The notes below the pieces were generated by a model. The model saw only the letters and a list, made by a program, of their open reading frames with translations. It made no database searches and was not told where the DNA came from. A stretch of DNA of 64,000 bases from Alphaproteobacteria bacterium (GTDB lineage: Bacteria; Pseudomonadota; Alphaproteobacteria; GCA-2731375): assembly GCA_021776235.1 (NCBI GenBank), contig JAJFGG010000098.1, positions 49,854-113,853 on the forward strand. The letters are read 5' to 3'. Positions 8,350-16,858 of the stretch are shown here, piece after piece. Position 1 is the stretch's first letter, and every line of letters starts with the position of its first letter. Position numbers and translations under genes: made by a program.

Positions 8350-9225
8350 TCATGCCGGCGCGACGCGGCCCAGGAACTCGATCACGGAGCCGGCGAAGAT
8401 ATCGTTCCGGTCGCCGGCAACCATGTGGGCCGCGTCCTTGACGCTGACGTACTCCGCGTGCGGGCATTGTTCCAGAAAACTTTGCGCGCCCGCCTCGCTC
8501 AAGACGTCCGACAAGCCGCCCCGAACCAGTAAAGTCGGCAGGGTAAGGTTGTCCGCGCATTCGTGCAGTCGCTGCCTGTAGGCGGCGGTATTGGCGTTCT
8601 GGAACTGGCGGCGTACCGGGTCCCAATGCCAACGGTATTTGCCGTTCGCCGCGCGCCGCACATTCTTGGCAAGACCGTCGAGGTTACGCGGGCGCGGCCG
8701 GTGCGGCTGGTAATTGGAGATTGCTTCGGCGACCTCTTCCAGATTGTCGAAGCCTTCGGGTTTCTGGTTCATGAACTCCTGAATGCGGCGCGACCCTTCG
8801 GGTTCGATGCGCGGCGCCATATCGACCAGGACCAGGGCTTTCGCATCCACCTTGCCCGCACCGATGGCGACCAGGCTGACGCCACCCCCCATGGACGCAC
8901 CGACGAGGATCGGGTTCTCGGCGCCGAGCGCCCGGGTGACGCAGCGCAGATCCTCGACCATGAAATCGGCGCCGTAGGCCTCCGGGTCGGCCCAGTCCGA
9001 ATCCCCATGCCCGCGGGCATCGAAGGCCACGGCGTGATAACCGGAACCCCCAAGGGTCTCCCCCGCGCCCTTCCAGGCATGACGGGTCTGGCCGCCGCCA
9101 TGCAGCAGTGCGACCAGCGGTCCCTTCGGATCGCCCCATGTATCCCCGGCGATCATTACGCCGTCCACCGATTCCCACCTGTGCATCGGGTCCGGCGTCC
9201 CGGGCAGACGTTCCCCTGCGCTCAT
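8350..9225 (-). CDS. Alpha/beta-fold hydrolase
   Basis: A 291-residue hydrolase. The oxyanion region LLHGGGQTRHAW lies at about residues 40-51, the nucleophile is Ser111 in VGASMGGG, and a probable acid (GGLSDVLSE) and His (DAAHMVAGD) lie near the C-terminus, giving a full Ser-Asp-His triad. There is no signal peptide, so it is cytoplasmic. The family includes esterases, C-C hydrolases, epoxide hydrolases and haloperoxidase-like proteins. The Ser nucleophile argues for an esterase or C-C hydrolase rather than a dehalogenase. The neighbouring monooxygenase on the same strand would produce esters, so an ester-cleaving partner role is possible but inferred. Confidence 0.85.
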   Translation of the reverse strand: MSAGERLPGTPDPMHRWESVDGVMIAGDTWGDPKGPLVALLHGGGQTRHAWKGAGETLGGSGYHAVAFDARGHGDSDWADPEAYGADFMVEDLRCVTRALGAENPILVGASMGGGVSLVAIGAGKVDAKALVLVDMAPRIEPEGSRRIQEFMNQKPEGFDNLEEVAEAISNYQPHRPRPRNLDGLAKNVRRAANGKYRWHWDPVRRQFQNANTAAYRQRLHECADNLTLPTLLVRGGLSDVLSEAGAQSFLEQCPHAEYVSVKDAAHMVAGDRNDIFAGSVIEFLGRVAPA

Positions 9226-9284
9226 ACCGTCGCTATCCTTTTATTGTTGTGCCAAATTGATTGTCAGGGCGTTCGCTGGGCTTA

Positions 9285-9544
9285 TACCAATGGTCCTTGA
9301 TATTGACCTGTTTCACCGAGATGCTTCTTGCCGCCAGGTTGGAGCGCGCCGCGCCGTTGTGTGGCCCACTTCACGCGGGGCGCGACGCCGCTGGCGGCAA
9401 GAAGCATCCGGCCGACGGTGGGCCGGTCCGGCCCACGGGCTGCGTTGCGGCGCTTGCCCGATGCACCACATCGCGCGGCGCGCCGCGCCTGGCCCGCGAA
9501 CCGGACCGACCCATGAAACAGGTTAATATCAAGGACCATTGGTA
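9285..9544. mobile_element. 260-bp palindromic MITE-like element, copy 1, with TTA target duplication
   Basis: The 60 bp before it (9226-9284) show nothing recognisable. The element begins TACCAATGGTCC and ends in the inverse; arms 9285-9315 and 9514-9544 (31 bp) match with one mismatch. It is flanked by TTA at 9282-9284 and TTA at 9545-9547. Inside are nested inverted repeats: a perfect 18-bp pair at 9320-9337 and 9391-9408, and a 19-base palindrome around 9419-9437. No transposase is encoded, so it must have been mobilised in trans. The right-hand TTA is the TAA stop codon of the monooxygenase gene on the minus strand. Confidence 0.8.
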
Positions 9545-11212
9545 TTACTCCGCCGCCGTTACGACCCGGTTTTTCGCTTCCTGCAGGCAGAAGCCGTCGT
9601 AGCCGTTGGCCGCAATCTCGTCGCATTTATCGCGATAAGCACCTACGCCTCCGATATAGGGCATGAACAGCCGCGGTTTGCCGGGAACATTCGCGCCCAT
9701 GTACCACGAGTTGGCTTGCGGAAAAAGCGTCTGATGGGCAACTTCGTTGACATGCCCGACCCACCCGTCCTCGGCCTCGCGGGTTGGTTCGATGCTGTCA
9801 AGATCACCCGCCCGCAGATATGCGATTCCGTCAACCACCCAGTCGACATGCTGCTGAATGGAAACCATCATGTTGCTGAGGACCGACGGGCTGCCGGGCC
9901 CGGTGATCATGAACATGTTCGGGAAACCTTCCGACATCAACCCAAGATAGGTCCGCGGACCGCCACGCCATTTTTCAGTCAACGTCCGGCCGCCCCGCCC
10001 CTGGATGTCCACAGCCAGCAATGCGCCGGTCATGGCATCGAAACCAGTGGCGAAAACGATGGCATCAAACTCGAAATTGCGCCCGCCGGTAACCAGGCCG
10101 GTTTCGGTTATCTCCTCGATCGGCGCCTCTCTGACATCGACCAGGGTGACATTGTCGCGGTTGAAGGCCTCGAAATAGTCGGTGTCGACGCAGATACGTT
10201 TGGTACCGATGGGATAGTCTTTCGCCGCCAGCAACTCGGCCGCCTCCGGATCAGCCACGATGGAACGGATCTTGTCGCGCACAAACGCAGCCGCCGTATC
10301 ATTCGACTGTTGGTTTGTCGCCAGGTCATTGAACGCCGCCATGAAATAGGTGCCGCCAACCTCCCAGCGGTCCTCGTAGACCCGTTGCCGCTCGTCCTCC
10401 GAAACGGCCATGGCGGAAACCTCATTGGGGTTGGTCAGGACACCATTGCGGCTTTTGCGCGCCTCGGCGCGCAGCGACGCGTAATCCGACTTCCACTGCT
10501 GCTCGTACTCGGGCGTCATCGGGCCATTCCGGGACGGGATCGAGTAGTTTGGCGTGCGCTGGAACACCGTCAACTGCGCCGCCTGCGCCGCGATCACCGG
10601 AATAGCCTGGATCGCCGAGGAGCCCGTGCCGATAACACCGACCCGTTGGCCGGAGAAGTCGACGTCTTCATGGGGCCAATTGCCGGTGTGGTAGGTTTTG
10701 CCCGTATAGTTTTCCAGGCCCTTGAAATCCGGCACGCGGGTCGACGACAGGCAACCCGTCGCCATGACAAGAAACGGCGCCGAGACACGGTCGCCGCGGT
10801 TCGTTTCGATCTTCCAGTAACGGCTCTCTTCATCGAAATGCGCCGCCGTGACCAGGGTGTCGAACTGGATATCGCGGCGCAGATCGAAGCGATCCGCTAC
10901 ATGCTCCGCATAACTTAGAATCTCGGGTTGCGCGGAAAATCGTTCGCTCCATTGCCATTCCTGCTGCAATTCCTCGGAAAACGAATAGGAGTACTGCATG
11001 CTCTCCACATCGCAGCGCGCGCCCGGATAGCGGTTCCAATACCAGGTGCCACCGACGTCGCTGGCGCCCTCGAAGACTCGTGTCCGCAGTCCCAGCCCGC
11101 GCAGTTTATGCAGCAGATAAAGGCCCGAGAAACCCGCCCCGACGACAACTACGTCGATTTCGCTTGAACTCAAATGCTCACGGTTGTTTGGATCTGACGC
11201 TTGACTGGGCAC
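9545..11212 (-). CDS. Flavin-containing (Baeyer-Villiger-type) monooxygenase
   Basis: A 555-residue class B flavoprotein monooxygenase. The FAD site is VVVVGAGFSGLYLLHKL near residue 20, followed by GGTWYWNRYPGARCD. The BVMO fingerprint appears as YTGKTYHTGNWP, matching F-x-G-x3-H-x3-W-P with Tyr for Phe. The NADPH site is VGVIGTGSSAIQ. The architecture resembles cyclohexanone and phenylacetone monooxygenases, which insert oxygen next to a ketone using NADPH and O2. The stop codon coincides with the target duplication of the palindromic element, so the gene is intact. The transporter gene lies upstream on the same strand after about 100 bp. Confidence 0.92.
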   Translation of the reverse strand: MPSQASDPNNREHLSSSEIDVVVVGAGFSGLYLLHKLRGLGLRTRVFEGASDVGGTWYWNRYPGARCDVESMQYSYSFSEELQQEWQWSERFSAQPEILSYAEHVADRFDLRRDIQFDTLVTAAHFDEESRYWKIETNRGDRVSAPFLVMATGCLSSTRVPDFKGLENYTGKTYHTGNWPHEDVDFSGQRVGVIGTGSSAIQAIPVIAAQAAQLTVFQRTPNYSIPSRNGPMTPEYEQQWKSDYASLRAEARKSRNGVLTNPNEVSAMAVSEDERQRVYEDRWEVGGTYFMAAFNDLATNQQSNDTAAAFVRDKIRSIVADPEAAELLAAKDYPIGTKRICVDTDYFEAFNRDNVTLVDVREAPIEEITETGLVTGGRNFEFDAIVFATGFDAMTGALLAVDIQGRGGRTLTEKWRGGPRTYLGLMSEGFPNMFMITGPGSPSVLSNMMVSIQQHVDWVVDGIAYLRAGDLDSIEPTREAEDGWVGHVNEVAHQTLFPQANSWYMGANVPGKPRLFMPYIGGVGAYRDKCDEIAANGYDGFCLQEAKNRVVTAAE

Positions 11213-11315
11213 ACTTTGCCTCCTTCGGACGAAATTGATAGCAAATCCAATAATACTATCGATCTCAAGTTAACGGTATAGGGAAGATGGCATCCGGGTC
11301 ATCCGGGATACCGGG

Positions 11316-12635
11316 TTACAAGGCGCCATTCTTTGGCTGCACCCGTGCCGCATCCAGACGCCTGAGTTGAAACGCCAAAAGTCCGGCCTCGGCCCCATAG
11401 CCCGCCATCCAGCCAACCAGGCCGATGACGGCGCCGTTGGCTGTCACGAAAATCAATGAGAAGCTCGAAATCAAGACCGCAACACAGATCCTGGAAACCC
11501 CGCTCGCGGCCAGCATGGTGGTGTTCTGGACTCCCGCGAGCAGGCCACGGAAGAGCGCCGAATAAGCCCAGGCAGCCGACATCAGGAAGGCCAGCTTCAG
11601 GGCCGGCAGGCAATAGTTTCGCAGTTCCGTCTGCAAACCCATCGCGTCCACAAGAACGAAACTTTCCAGCGGTGTGTGAAATAGCACCAGGCCGATCAGT
11701 CCGAAGAAGGCAATGAGATGCAGGGCGAAGATAAAAATCGGCCGACGATCGGCTAACGTTTTTACCAAGGCTTGCGCGGTCGAGACCAGATTGCGCATCG
11801 GGCTCATTAACAGGCTGACCAGGCCATAAATGATACTGAACGCGGCCAGGGCCAGATCCGGTTGCGCCGACATGCCAAGAAAGATGCTGATCGCGGTCAC
11901 CACTCCCATCTCGGCCGAGGTATTCATCATCAATGGCCAGGAAAATCGCCACTGCTGGCGGAAACCCGGCGGCGCATGGGTGCCTGACTCGGCGCCAAGG
12001 GGCAAATTGCGGAAGATGCCCTGGGCGAAGACCAGGGCCACCGCCGTTTCCAATAGCATGCAGATTACCAGGGCCGCCGCGCCGACCGCGGCTCCCTCCA
12101 GGAATTTTGGCAGCAAGACCAGGGAGCCGCCGAGCGAGGCAAGGCGTACGAGGGTGGCGTAGGTGATAAAAATTGTGCGCTGGTGCATCAGGATGAGGCC
12201 GAAACAGATCGACCGCGTAATCAGGATTGGCGCGCTCAGGGATAGCAGGAAGGTTGCCGATTTTGCCTGGGTCACGACAGCAGCACTGGCGCCAAACAAA
12301 TCGCCGAAGGCCCAATCCCCCAGCGCCGTAAAGGCGATCGCCTGCGCCAGCAGCCACGGCAGCGCCACGATCAGGACCATGAAACGCGCCAATCGACCGA
12401 GCGCGCGTCTGGTCTTCAGGAACGCAAGTGTCAGTACCGCACAGACCTCGGTACTGCTGGAGAGTGCGAAATAGAGCGTAAACGCCACGTGAAAAGCAGC
12501 CAGGGTGACATTCTGATCAGGCGAACGCGCCAGCGCCGCATTGATGACCGATTTCGAGATCATGTTGAGTTCGGTCATGAAAATCAGTGGCACAAAAAAG
12601 CCATAAGCAGAACGGAGTGTCACGTTGTCGGTCAT
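11316..12635 (-). CDS. MATE/MOP-like multi-pass membrane protein
   Basis: A 439-residue integral membrane protein with about 12 hydrophobic segments and short loops, for example FHVAFTLYFALSSSTEV and LIAFFGLIGLVLFHTPL. I chose the ATG at 12635 because AGAAGGG lies about seven bases upstream; the longer frame from 12758 adds a basic leader without a signal. The topology and weak motifs fit the MATE/flippase (MOP) superfamily, so drug, lipid or polyketide export is plausible. No family signature is strong enough to name a substrate. It is followed on the same strand by the monooxygenase gene, with which it may be co-transcribed. Confidence 0.6.
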   Translation of the reverse strand: MTDNVTLRSAYGFFVPLIFMTELNMISKSVINAALARSPDQNVTLAAFHVAFTLYFALSSSTEVCAVLTLAFLKTRRALGRLARFMVLIVALPWLLAQAIAFTALGDWAFGDLFGASAAVVTQAKSATFLLSLSAPILITRSICFGLILMHQRTIFITYATLVRLASLGGSLVLLPKFLEGAAVGAAALVICMLLETAVALVFAQGIFRNLPLGAESGTHAPPGFRQQWRFSWPLMMNTSAEMGVVTAISIFLGMSAQPDLALAAFSIIYGLVSLLMSPMRNLVSTAQALVKTLADRRPIFIFALHLIAFFGLIGLVLFHTPLESFVLVDAMGLQTELRNYCLPALKLAFLMSAAWAYSALFRGLLAGVQNTTMLAASGVSRICVAVLISSFSLIFVTANGAVIGLVGWMAGYGAEAGLLAFQLRRLDAARVQPKNGAL

Positions 12636-12820
12636 GCGAACCCTTCTGAAAGAACCGGACTTTGCCCCGGCTTTGCTCAGTGATCGAAAGAAAAATACCG
12701 TTTCTTTGATCCGGTTTCGAAATCTATCGAACCAGAACTGGCCTATTGATTCCGCCAATGTGCCAGGGCGCCGTGCGCCGGCTGCTCTTGGGCGGCGGCC
12801 TAGAGACGCCGGGCCACGGC

Positions 12821-12957
12821 CGTCGCTCTAGCTGATTAATTCTGTAGCGAAAATAACCTGGCGGAATGGCCGCGCCGATGACACCGGACGGCCGGTATCT
12901 GACGGCCCAATAATCGGTGATGTTTTGCTGGTCTATCGGCTCGAAACTGACAGGGGC
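12821..12957. repeat. Imperfect direct repeat, copy A (left boundary of accessory segment)
   Basis: About 137 bp aligns without gaps to 15007-15143 in the same orientation, with the closest match in the stretch GGCCGGTATCTGACGGCC. On the minus strand both copies can be read in the same frame with shared peptide AVRYRPSG, and the differences include synonymous changes, so both may be remnants of one coding family. The rest of the gap between 12636 and 13207 is AT-rich and shows nothing recognisable. Confidence 0.65.
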
Positions 12958-13207
12958 CCTCTGGGTCGCTCGGCATTTTAACATAAACGACGTCCTCAAT
13001 TCCTTTCATGATTTCTTTCTTGTTGGTGAATTCGCAAACGCGCCAATCGCAGTTATAGTATTTATAGATTCTTTAGTTTTAACAGACATTCAGGCGTTAC
13101 ATCCATCTTGATACCTAACAATGAATGTTGTTCTTCAAATACTAAAGGTAATTTTTTGCTTATCAGCAGTATATCCGCATAAACAATTGGATCATATACG
13201 CCAGATA

Positions 13208-13564
13208 TTAGTTATTCTCCAAAAAATACTCATTAAGGCCAATTTTTTTGTCGATTTTAGTCAGTTTCCCTATTTCATATCGAGTCCCTCTCAGGGCTGG
13301 AGGATCAAAAAAGTCGATGATTAATCCAAGCCCTTGCTGAGGTACTTTTTCGCCCGTAGCCGATGTAGAATCTGGTTGTATCTCTATCAATAACGTAAAG
13401 CCTTCAGCTTGTGTTTGAATGTCGGGCATATGGATTTTTGTGGAAAACTGATCGCCAGGCTTCGCATGGTCAGGAAAACTGGACGCAGGGAAAAGGGCCA
13501 ATGTTCCTTTCCCGTCCATAATCACCAAAATTGACGTCCGCTTAAAAATCAATTCATCAGCCAT
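13208..13564 (-). CDS. Hypothetical protein in AT-rich accessory segment
   Basis: A possible 118-residue soluble protein, rich in Phe, Ile and Lys, with no recognised domain. The ATG at 13564 is chosen because AAAGAG lies eight bases upstream; a GTG at 13570 is an alternative. Base composition is much more AT-rich than the flanking chromosome, which suggests recent acquisition. It precedes no co-directional partner within 200 bp. I do not recognise the family, and coding is supported only by frame length and the ribosome binding site. Confidence 0.45.
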   Translation of the reverse strand: MADELIFKRTSILVIMDGKGTLALFPASSFPDHAKPGDQFSTKIHMPDIQTQAEGFTLLIEIQPDSTSATGEKVPQQGLGLIIDFFDPPALRGTRYEIGKLTKIDKKIGLNEYFLENN

Positions 13565-13757
13565 CGCCACAACTCTTTATCATAAACGTTATTCATGCAA
13601 TTTAAACTAGTTTAAATATATGTATTTTACAATTTTTTAACGATGTCCGAACACTGCAAAGCCAATAAGCAACCGATGAACGAAATGATGCACAAACCGC
13701 GTCGATCAACACGCTCCACGCGTTCCTATGCGGCATATCCTGGGTATTCACCGTCCA

Positions 13758-14096
13758 TTACACAGGCTCTTGAGGCGATTGACGAGGTCTCTGCCCTGCC
13801 GGCCGTGAAACAAGCTGCAGGCTCACCTCGATATTGTCGTCCAGGGCCCCGATCATTTTGAACAACCGGTCCAGGGTAAAGCGCCCAAGATCAGCATTGC
13901 GCAGTCGTGAAAAATCGGCGGCCGCGAATCCGGTCAGGCCAGCCGCCTTGGTCGCGGTGAGTTTGCGTTCATCAAGGATGCCAATGATTTGCGCGGCAAG
14001 GATCGCCTTGGCCTGTTTTAGGTCGGCGTCCGGATCATCAACATCGCGGAAGACATTCCCGCTGCCTCGGACCAGCTCAAACTCTTCCTGGGTCAT
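13758..14096 (-). CDS. higA: HigA-type antitoxin (XRE-family helix-turn-helix)
   Basis: A 112-residue antitoxin with a short N-terminal segment (MTQEEFELVRGSGNVFRDV) and a C-terminal helix-turn-helix containing LTATKAAGLTGFAAADFSRL and a conserved tail DNIEVSLQLV, as in the HTH_37/HigA2-like group. Its ATG (14094-14096) overlaps the toxin stop TGA (14093-14095) as ATGA, so translation is coupled and the toxin gene comes first, the usual higBA order. The antitoxin is expected to neutralise the toxin and repress the operon by binding the inverted repeat at 14463-14476. The longer frame to 14207 lies inside the toxin gene and is not used. Confidence 0.85.
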   Translation of the reverse strand: MTQEEFELVRGSGNVFRDVDDPDADLKQAKAILAAQIIGILDERKLTATKAAGLTGFAAADFSRLRNADLGRFTLDRLFKMIGALDDNIEVSLQLVSRPAGQRPRQSPQEPV

Positions 14097-14443
14097 TGCA
14101 ATAGCTCCTTTCTCAGGCGTTTCAACCTGTCGCGGATCAAATCGACCTCGGGCTTTGGGGTCTTGATACCGCTCTTGGATTTCTTCTGGAAGGCGTGTAC
14201 TACCCACAATGACCCGGCGATCTCAACCACGTAAACTGCGCGGTATGCATTGGTCTTGTGGCGCAAAGCAATCTCGATGACACCAGGACCCAAGCCTGTC
14301 ATGGGCTTCGCTATGTCCGCCTTTTGCCCTTCGGCGGCAATTGTCAGCGCGGTGCCCATCCTATCACGGACCGCCTTGGGAAACTTCTTGAAATTCTTAC
14401 GCGCGGCCTTGATCCATCCGATCGGTCGTGTATCACGATGCAT
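14093..14443 (-). CDS. higB: RelE/HigB-like toxin (phage Gp49 family)
   Basis: A 116-residue basic protein matching the phage-derived Gp49-like/HigB toxin family: RPIGWIKAARKNFKKFP at the N-terminus, the strand region VIEIALRHKTNAYRAVYVV, then VVHAFQKKSKSGIKTPK and an Arg/Lys-rich C-terminal helix. Members are ribosome-dependent mRNA endonucleases. No Shine-Dalgarno sequence precedes the ATG; the predicted -10 box ends five bases before it, so the mRNA may be leaderless. It is the first gene of a two-gene operon with the antitoxin and lies in the accessory segment between the direct repeats. Confidence 0.88.
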   Translation of the reverse strand: MHRDTRPIGWIKAARKNFKKFPKAVRDRMGTALTIAAEGQKADIAKPMTGLGPGVIEIALRHKTNAYRAVYVVEIAGSLWVVHAFQKKSKSGIKTPKPEVDLIRDRLKRLRKELLQ

Positions 14444-14448
14444 GCGGG

Positions 14449-14477
14449 TATATTGTCAAATATGACACGCTTGTCAA
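14449..14477 (-). promoter_or_regulatory. Predicted higBA promoter and operator
   Basis: On the minus strand TTGACA (14477-14472) and AATATA (14454-14449) are separated by 17 bases, a good sigma-70 match. A perfect inverted repeat TGACA-AGCG-TGTCA at 14463-14476 overlaps the -35 box, and a third TTTGACA half-site follows in the spacer. This is the arrangement expected for antitoxin autorepression. The start point would fall at or next to the toxin ATG. Confidence 0.6.
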
Positions 14478-14694
14478 GCCTTATCAGCTAGCCCAAGTTG
14501 CAAAAGTCTTTATTTGCTCTAAAATTGTTCATTTCTGTTCTTATTTGCCTTCGATCGCCCATGCTGACGACGTTCATTCAACACTACGCTATACGGTATA
14601 TAGGCATCAAACAGCGACAACTTATAGCCCTGGCGCCGACGCCAAGAATCAGCAATTTCATTCGTCGTCAACAAGCATCCAACACGCGCCCAGC

Positions 14695-14979
14695 GATTTT
14701 GATGCCCAAGAATTGGGCTTTCCGCTGAATTGGTTTATCACGATCAATTTCAGTCATACGGACAGGCGGCCAGATAATTGGTCAACAGTTCTTCAGAGAT
14801 TTCAGGTTAGCTTCAACAGGTGGGCCGTTCATCCACCCAAACGGCTTGGCGGCAAGCGTTTTGTCTCTGCATAGGTTTGGTGGATCGAAGCCACAGATGA
14901 GATCGCGGCTCACAAATTGGTGCCTGTGCCAAACGGCCGCATGAAGGCCTTCGATAATAGTGTGCCGGACTTGGCTTGA
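14695..14979 (+). pseudogene. Decayed reading frame, possibly replication-protein-like
   Basis: A frame with pattern FPLNWFITINFSHTD, then W, RF and RW residues, and KRLGGKRF is broken by a TAG at 14872-14874. It continues in the same frame with VWWIEA and HKLVPVPNGRMKAF to a TGA at 14977-14979. The spacing of the N-terminal TINF strand, the RW region and the later H-x-L-V-x-V-P-x-G segment recalls plasmid/phage replication-type proteins, but this is my pattern reading, not an alignment. The frame is open upstream to 14428, though I see nothing conserved there. The remaining sequence between 14444 and 15235 is this remnant plus repeat copy B. Confidence 0.3.
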
Positions 14980-15006
14980 AGCGGTATAGAAACACCAAGT
15001 CGCGAT

Positions 15007-15143
15007 CATCGCTTTAGCTTACCATTTCGGCGCCGAAACCAATTTAGTGGAATGGCCGTGCCGGTGAAACCGGAAGGCCGGTATCTGACGGCCAAATAAT
15101 CGGCGATGTTTTCCCTATCCATCGGCGCGAAAACGATTAGTGG
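15007..15143. repeat. Imperfect direct repeat, copy B (right boundary of accessory segment)
   Basis: Second copy of the 137-bp repeat, 2,186 bp from copy A and in the same orientation. On the minus strand the copy reads PMDRENIADYLAVRYRPSG and ends in a TGA at 15006-15008, where copy A has CGG instead. The two copies bracket the hypothetical gene, higBA and the decayed frame. Confidence 0.65.
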
Positions 15144-15235
15144 CCGTTTGCTGCCTGCTGGCACAGTCCCAAAGTCGTCGCGCCGCTCAATGCCGCGCAT
15201 TAATGTGCGCGGCTGCGGCCGCATTCGGATCTGCG

Positions 15236-16822
15236 CTAGTAGCCCAAGGCGCAACCGTCCTTGCGCGGGTCGGAACCGCCGATCAGGGTGCCGTTTTCCC
15301 AATCGATGGCGATGATCTGACCGCCGCCCCAGGGCATTTCCGGCCGGCCCACCTCGTGGCCAAGAGCCGCCAAGCCGGCCAGCACATCATCGCCCAGGCC
15401 TCTTTCCACATCCAGGCGACCGGTAATGTGAAACACCCGGGGGCTGTCCAGAGCTTCCTGAGGGTCCATGCCGAAATCAACCATGTTGGTCAGTACGTGA
15501 GTGTGCCCGACAGGTTGATAACCACCGCCCATGACGCCGTACGCATAGGCGACCTTGCCGTCTTTCATGCACATGCCGGGAATAATCGTGTGCAGGGGCC
15601 GTTTGCGCGGGGCAACGTTGTTGGGATGGCCCGGTTCGACACGGAAACCGGCGCCACGGTTTTGCAGCAGCACGCCGGAACGGGGCGCCGTCAGGCCGGA
15701 TCCGAACGGCATATACAGCGAGTTGATAAACGAACAGGCGTTGCGGTCCTTGTCCACCACGGTCAAATAAATGGTGTCGCGGTAGGCCGGGCCGGTTGCC
15801 TCCGGCGCGGAAACGGCGCTGTCGGGACTGATCTGGGACCGCATCTCGTCCGCGAACGCCGACGACAGCATATGCTCGACGGGAACGTCCGCCTGGCGCT
15901 GGTCGGCAACATAGCGGTCCCGGGCGGCATAGGCCATGCGCGATGCCTCGGTCTCCAAATGCAGGCGCGCCACACCATTCGGATCCATGCTGGCCAAATC
16001 ATAGTCCGCCAGAATATTCAGCATCATCAGGGCAGTGATGCCCTGGCCATTGGGCGGAATTTGCCACATGGTATAGCCGCGATAGTCGGTCGAAATGGGG
16101 GTGACGTATTCGCCGCGCATTTCGGCCAGATCGTCCAGGGCATGACAACCGCCCAGGCCACTCAGATGTTCTACGATATCCTCGGCCACCCAGCCTTCGT
16201 AGAAGCCGCTCCGGCCCACCTTGGCGATGGTGCGCAGGGTTTCCGCCAGCTCCGGCAGGCGCCAGGTTTCGCCCGCTTTTGGCGCTCGGCCGTTGGCCAG
16301 ATACTTTGCCGCCGATGATGCATCTACCGACAGTTTCTCTACATTGCGGGCCCAATCGTTGGCAACTCGCGGCGTCACAGCCCAGCCGTCTTCGGCATAG
16401 CCGATCGCGGGCTGCAAAGCCTGGTCCAAATCGATGCTGCCGTGATCGCGCAACAGCGTGTCCCAGGCATCAATGGCACCGGGTACGGATACCGAATGGG
16501 GCGACTGCACGCCAATGCTGTCAATCCCCTGTTGCAGCAGATGTTCCGCCGTCAGCCCCTTGGGCGCCCAACCGGAGCCGTTCATGCCGATGATTTCGGG
16601 TCCGCCGCCAGGGGCCAGCAAGGCAAAGCAGTCACCACCGATGCCGGTCGACATGGGTTCCACCACGCATTGCACGGCGCAGGCGGTAACGGCGGCGTCG
16701 ACTGCGTTGCCCCCCCGGCGCAGAACATCCAGTGCCGCCAAAGTGCTGAGCGGATGGGAGGTCGCCGCCATACCGTTGGTGGAATGAACCGTGGACCGGC
16801 CGGGAAGTTGCAAATCACGCAT
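15236..16822 (-). CDS. Gamma-glutamyltransferase family protein
   Basis: A 528-residue N-terminal nucleophile hydrolase of the gamma-glutamyltranspeptidase family. The large-subunit start ATSHPLSTLAALDVLRRGGN and the substrate-binding Arg/Ser region VVEPMSTGIGGDCF are typical. The predicted autocleavage Thr is in RDTIYLTVVDKDRNA, and the small subunit contains GSGLTAPRSGVLLQNRG and YQPVGHTHVL. No signal peptide is visible, unlike classical periplasmic GGTs, which suggests a cytoplasmic acylase-like or GGT-like enzyme acting on gamma-glutamyl or other amides. The next gene upstream on the same strand is the PfkB kinase, 36 bp away, and a divergent amidase follows. Confidence 0.88.
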   Translation of the reverse strand: MRDLQLPGRSTVHSTNGMAATSHPLSTLAALDVLRRGGNAVDAAVTACAVQCVVEPMSTGIGGDCFALLAPGGGPEIIGMNGSGWAPKGLTAEHLLQQGIDSIGVQSPHSVSVPGAIDAWDTLLRDHGSIDLDQALQPAIGYAEDGWAVTPRVANDWARNVEKLSVDASSAAKYLANGRAPKAGETWRLPELAETLRTIAKVGRSGFYEGWVAEDIVEHLSGLGGCHALDDLAEMRGEYVTPISTDYRGYTMWQIPPNGQGITALMMLNILADYDLASMDPNGVARLHLETEASRMAYAARDRYVADQRQADVPVEHMLSSAFADEMRSQISPDSAVSAPEATGPAYRDTIYLTVVDKDRNACSFINSLYMPFGSGLTAPRSGVLLQNRGAGFRVEPGHPNNVAPRKRPLHTIIPGMCMKDGKVAYAYGVMGGGYQPVGHTHVLTNMVDFGMDPQEALDSPRVFHITGRLDVERGLGDDVLAGLAALGHEVGRPEMPWGGGQIIAIDWENGTLIGGSDPRKDGCALGY

Positions 16823-16858
16823 GACTAGAACCCTTTATCGCCTTGAGTTTGGACCGGA

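Noticed and set aside
9539..10918. A 459-codon plus-strand frame opposite the monooxygenase
   Set aside because: It lies wholly inside the minus-strand monooxygenase gene and lacks any motif.
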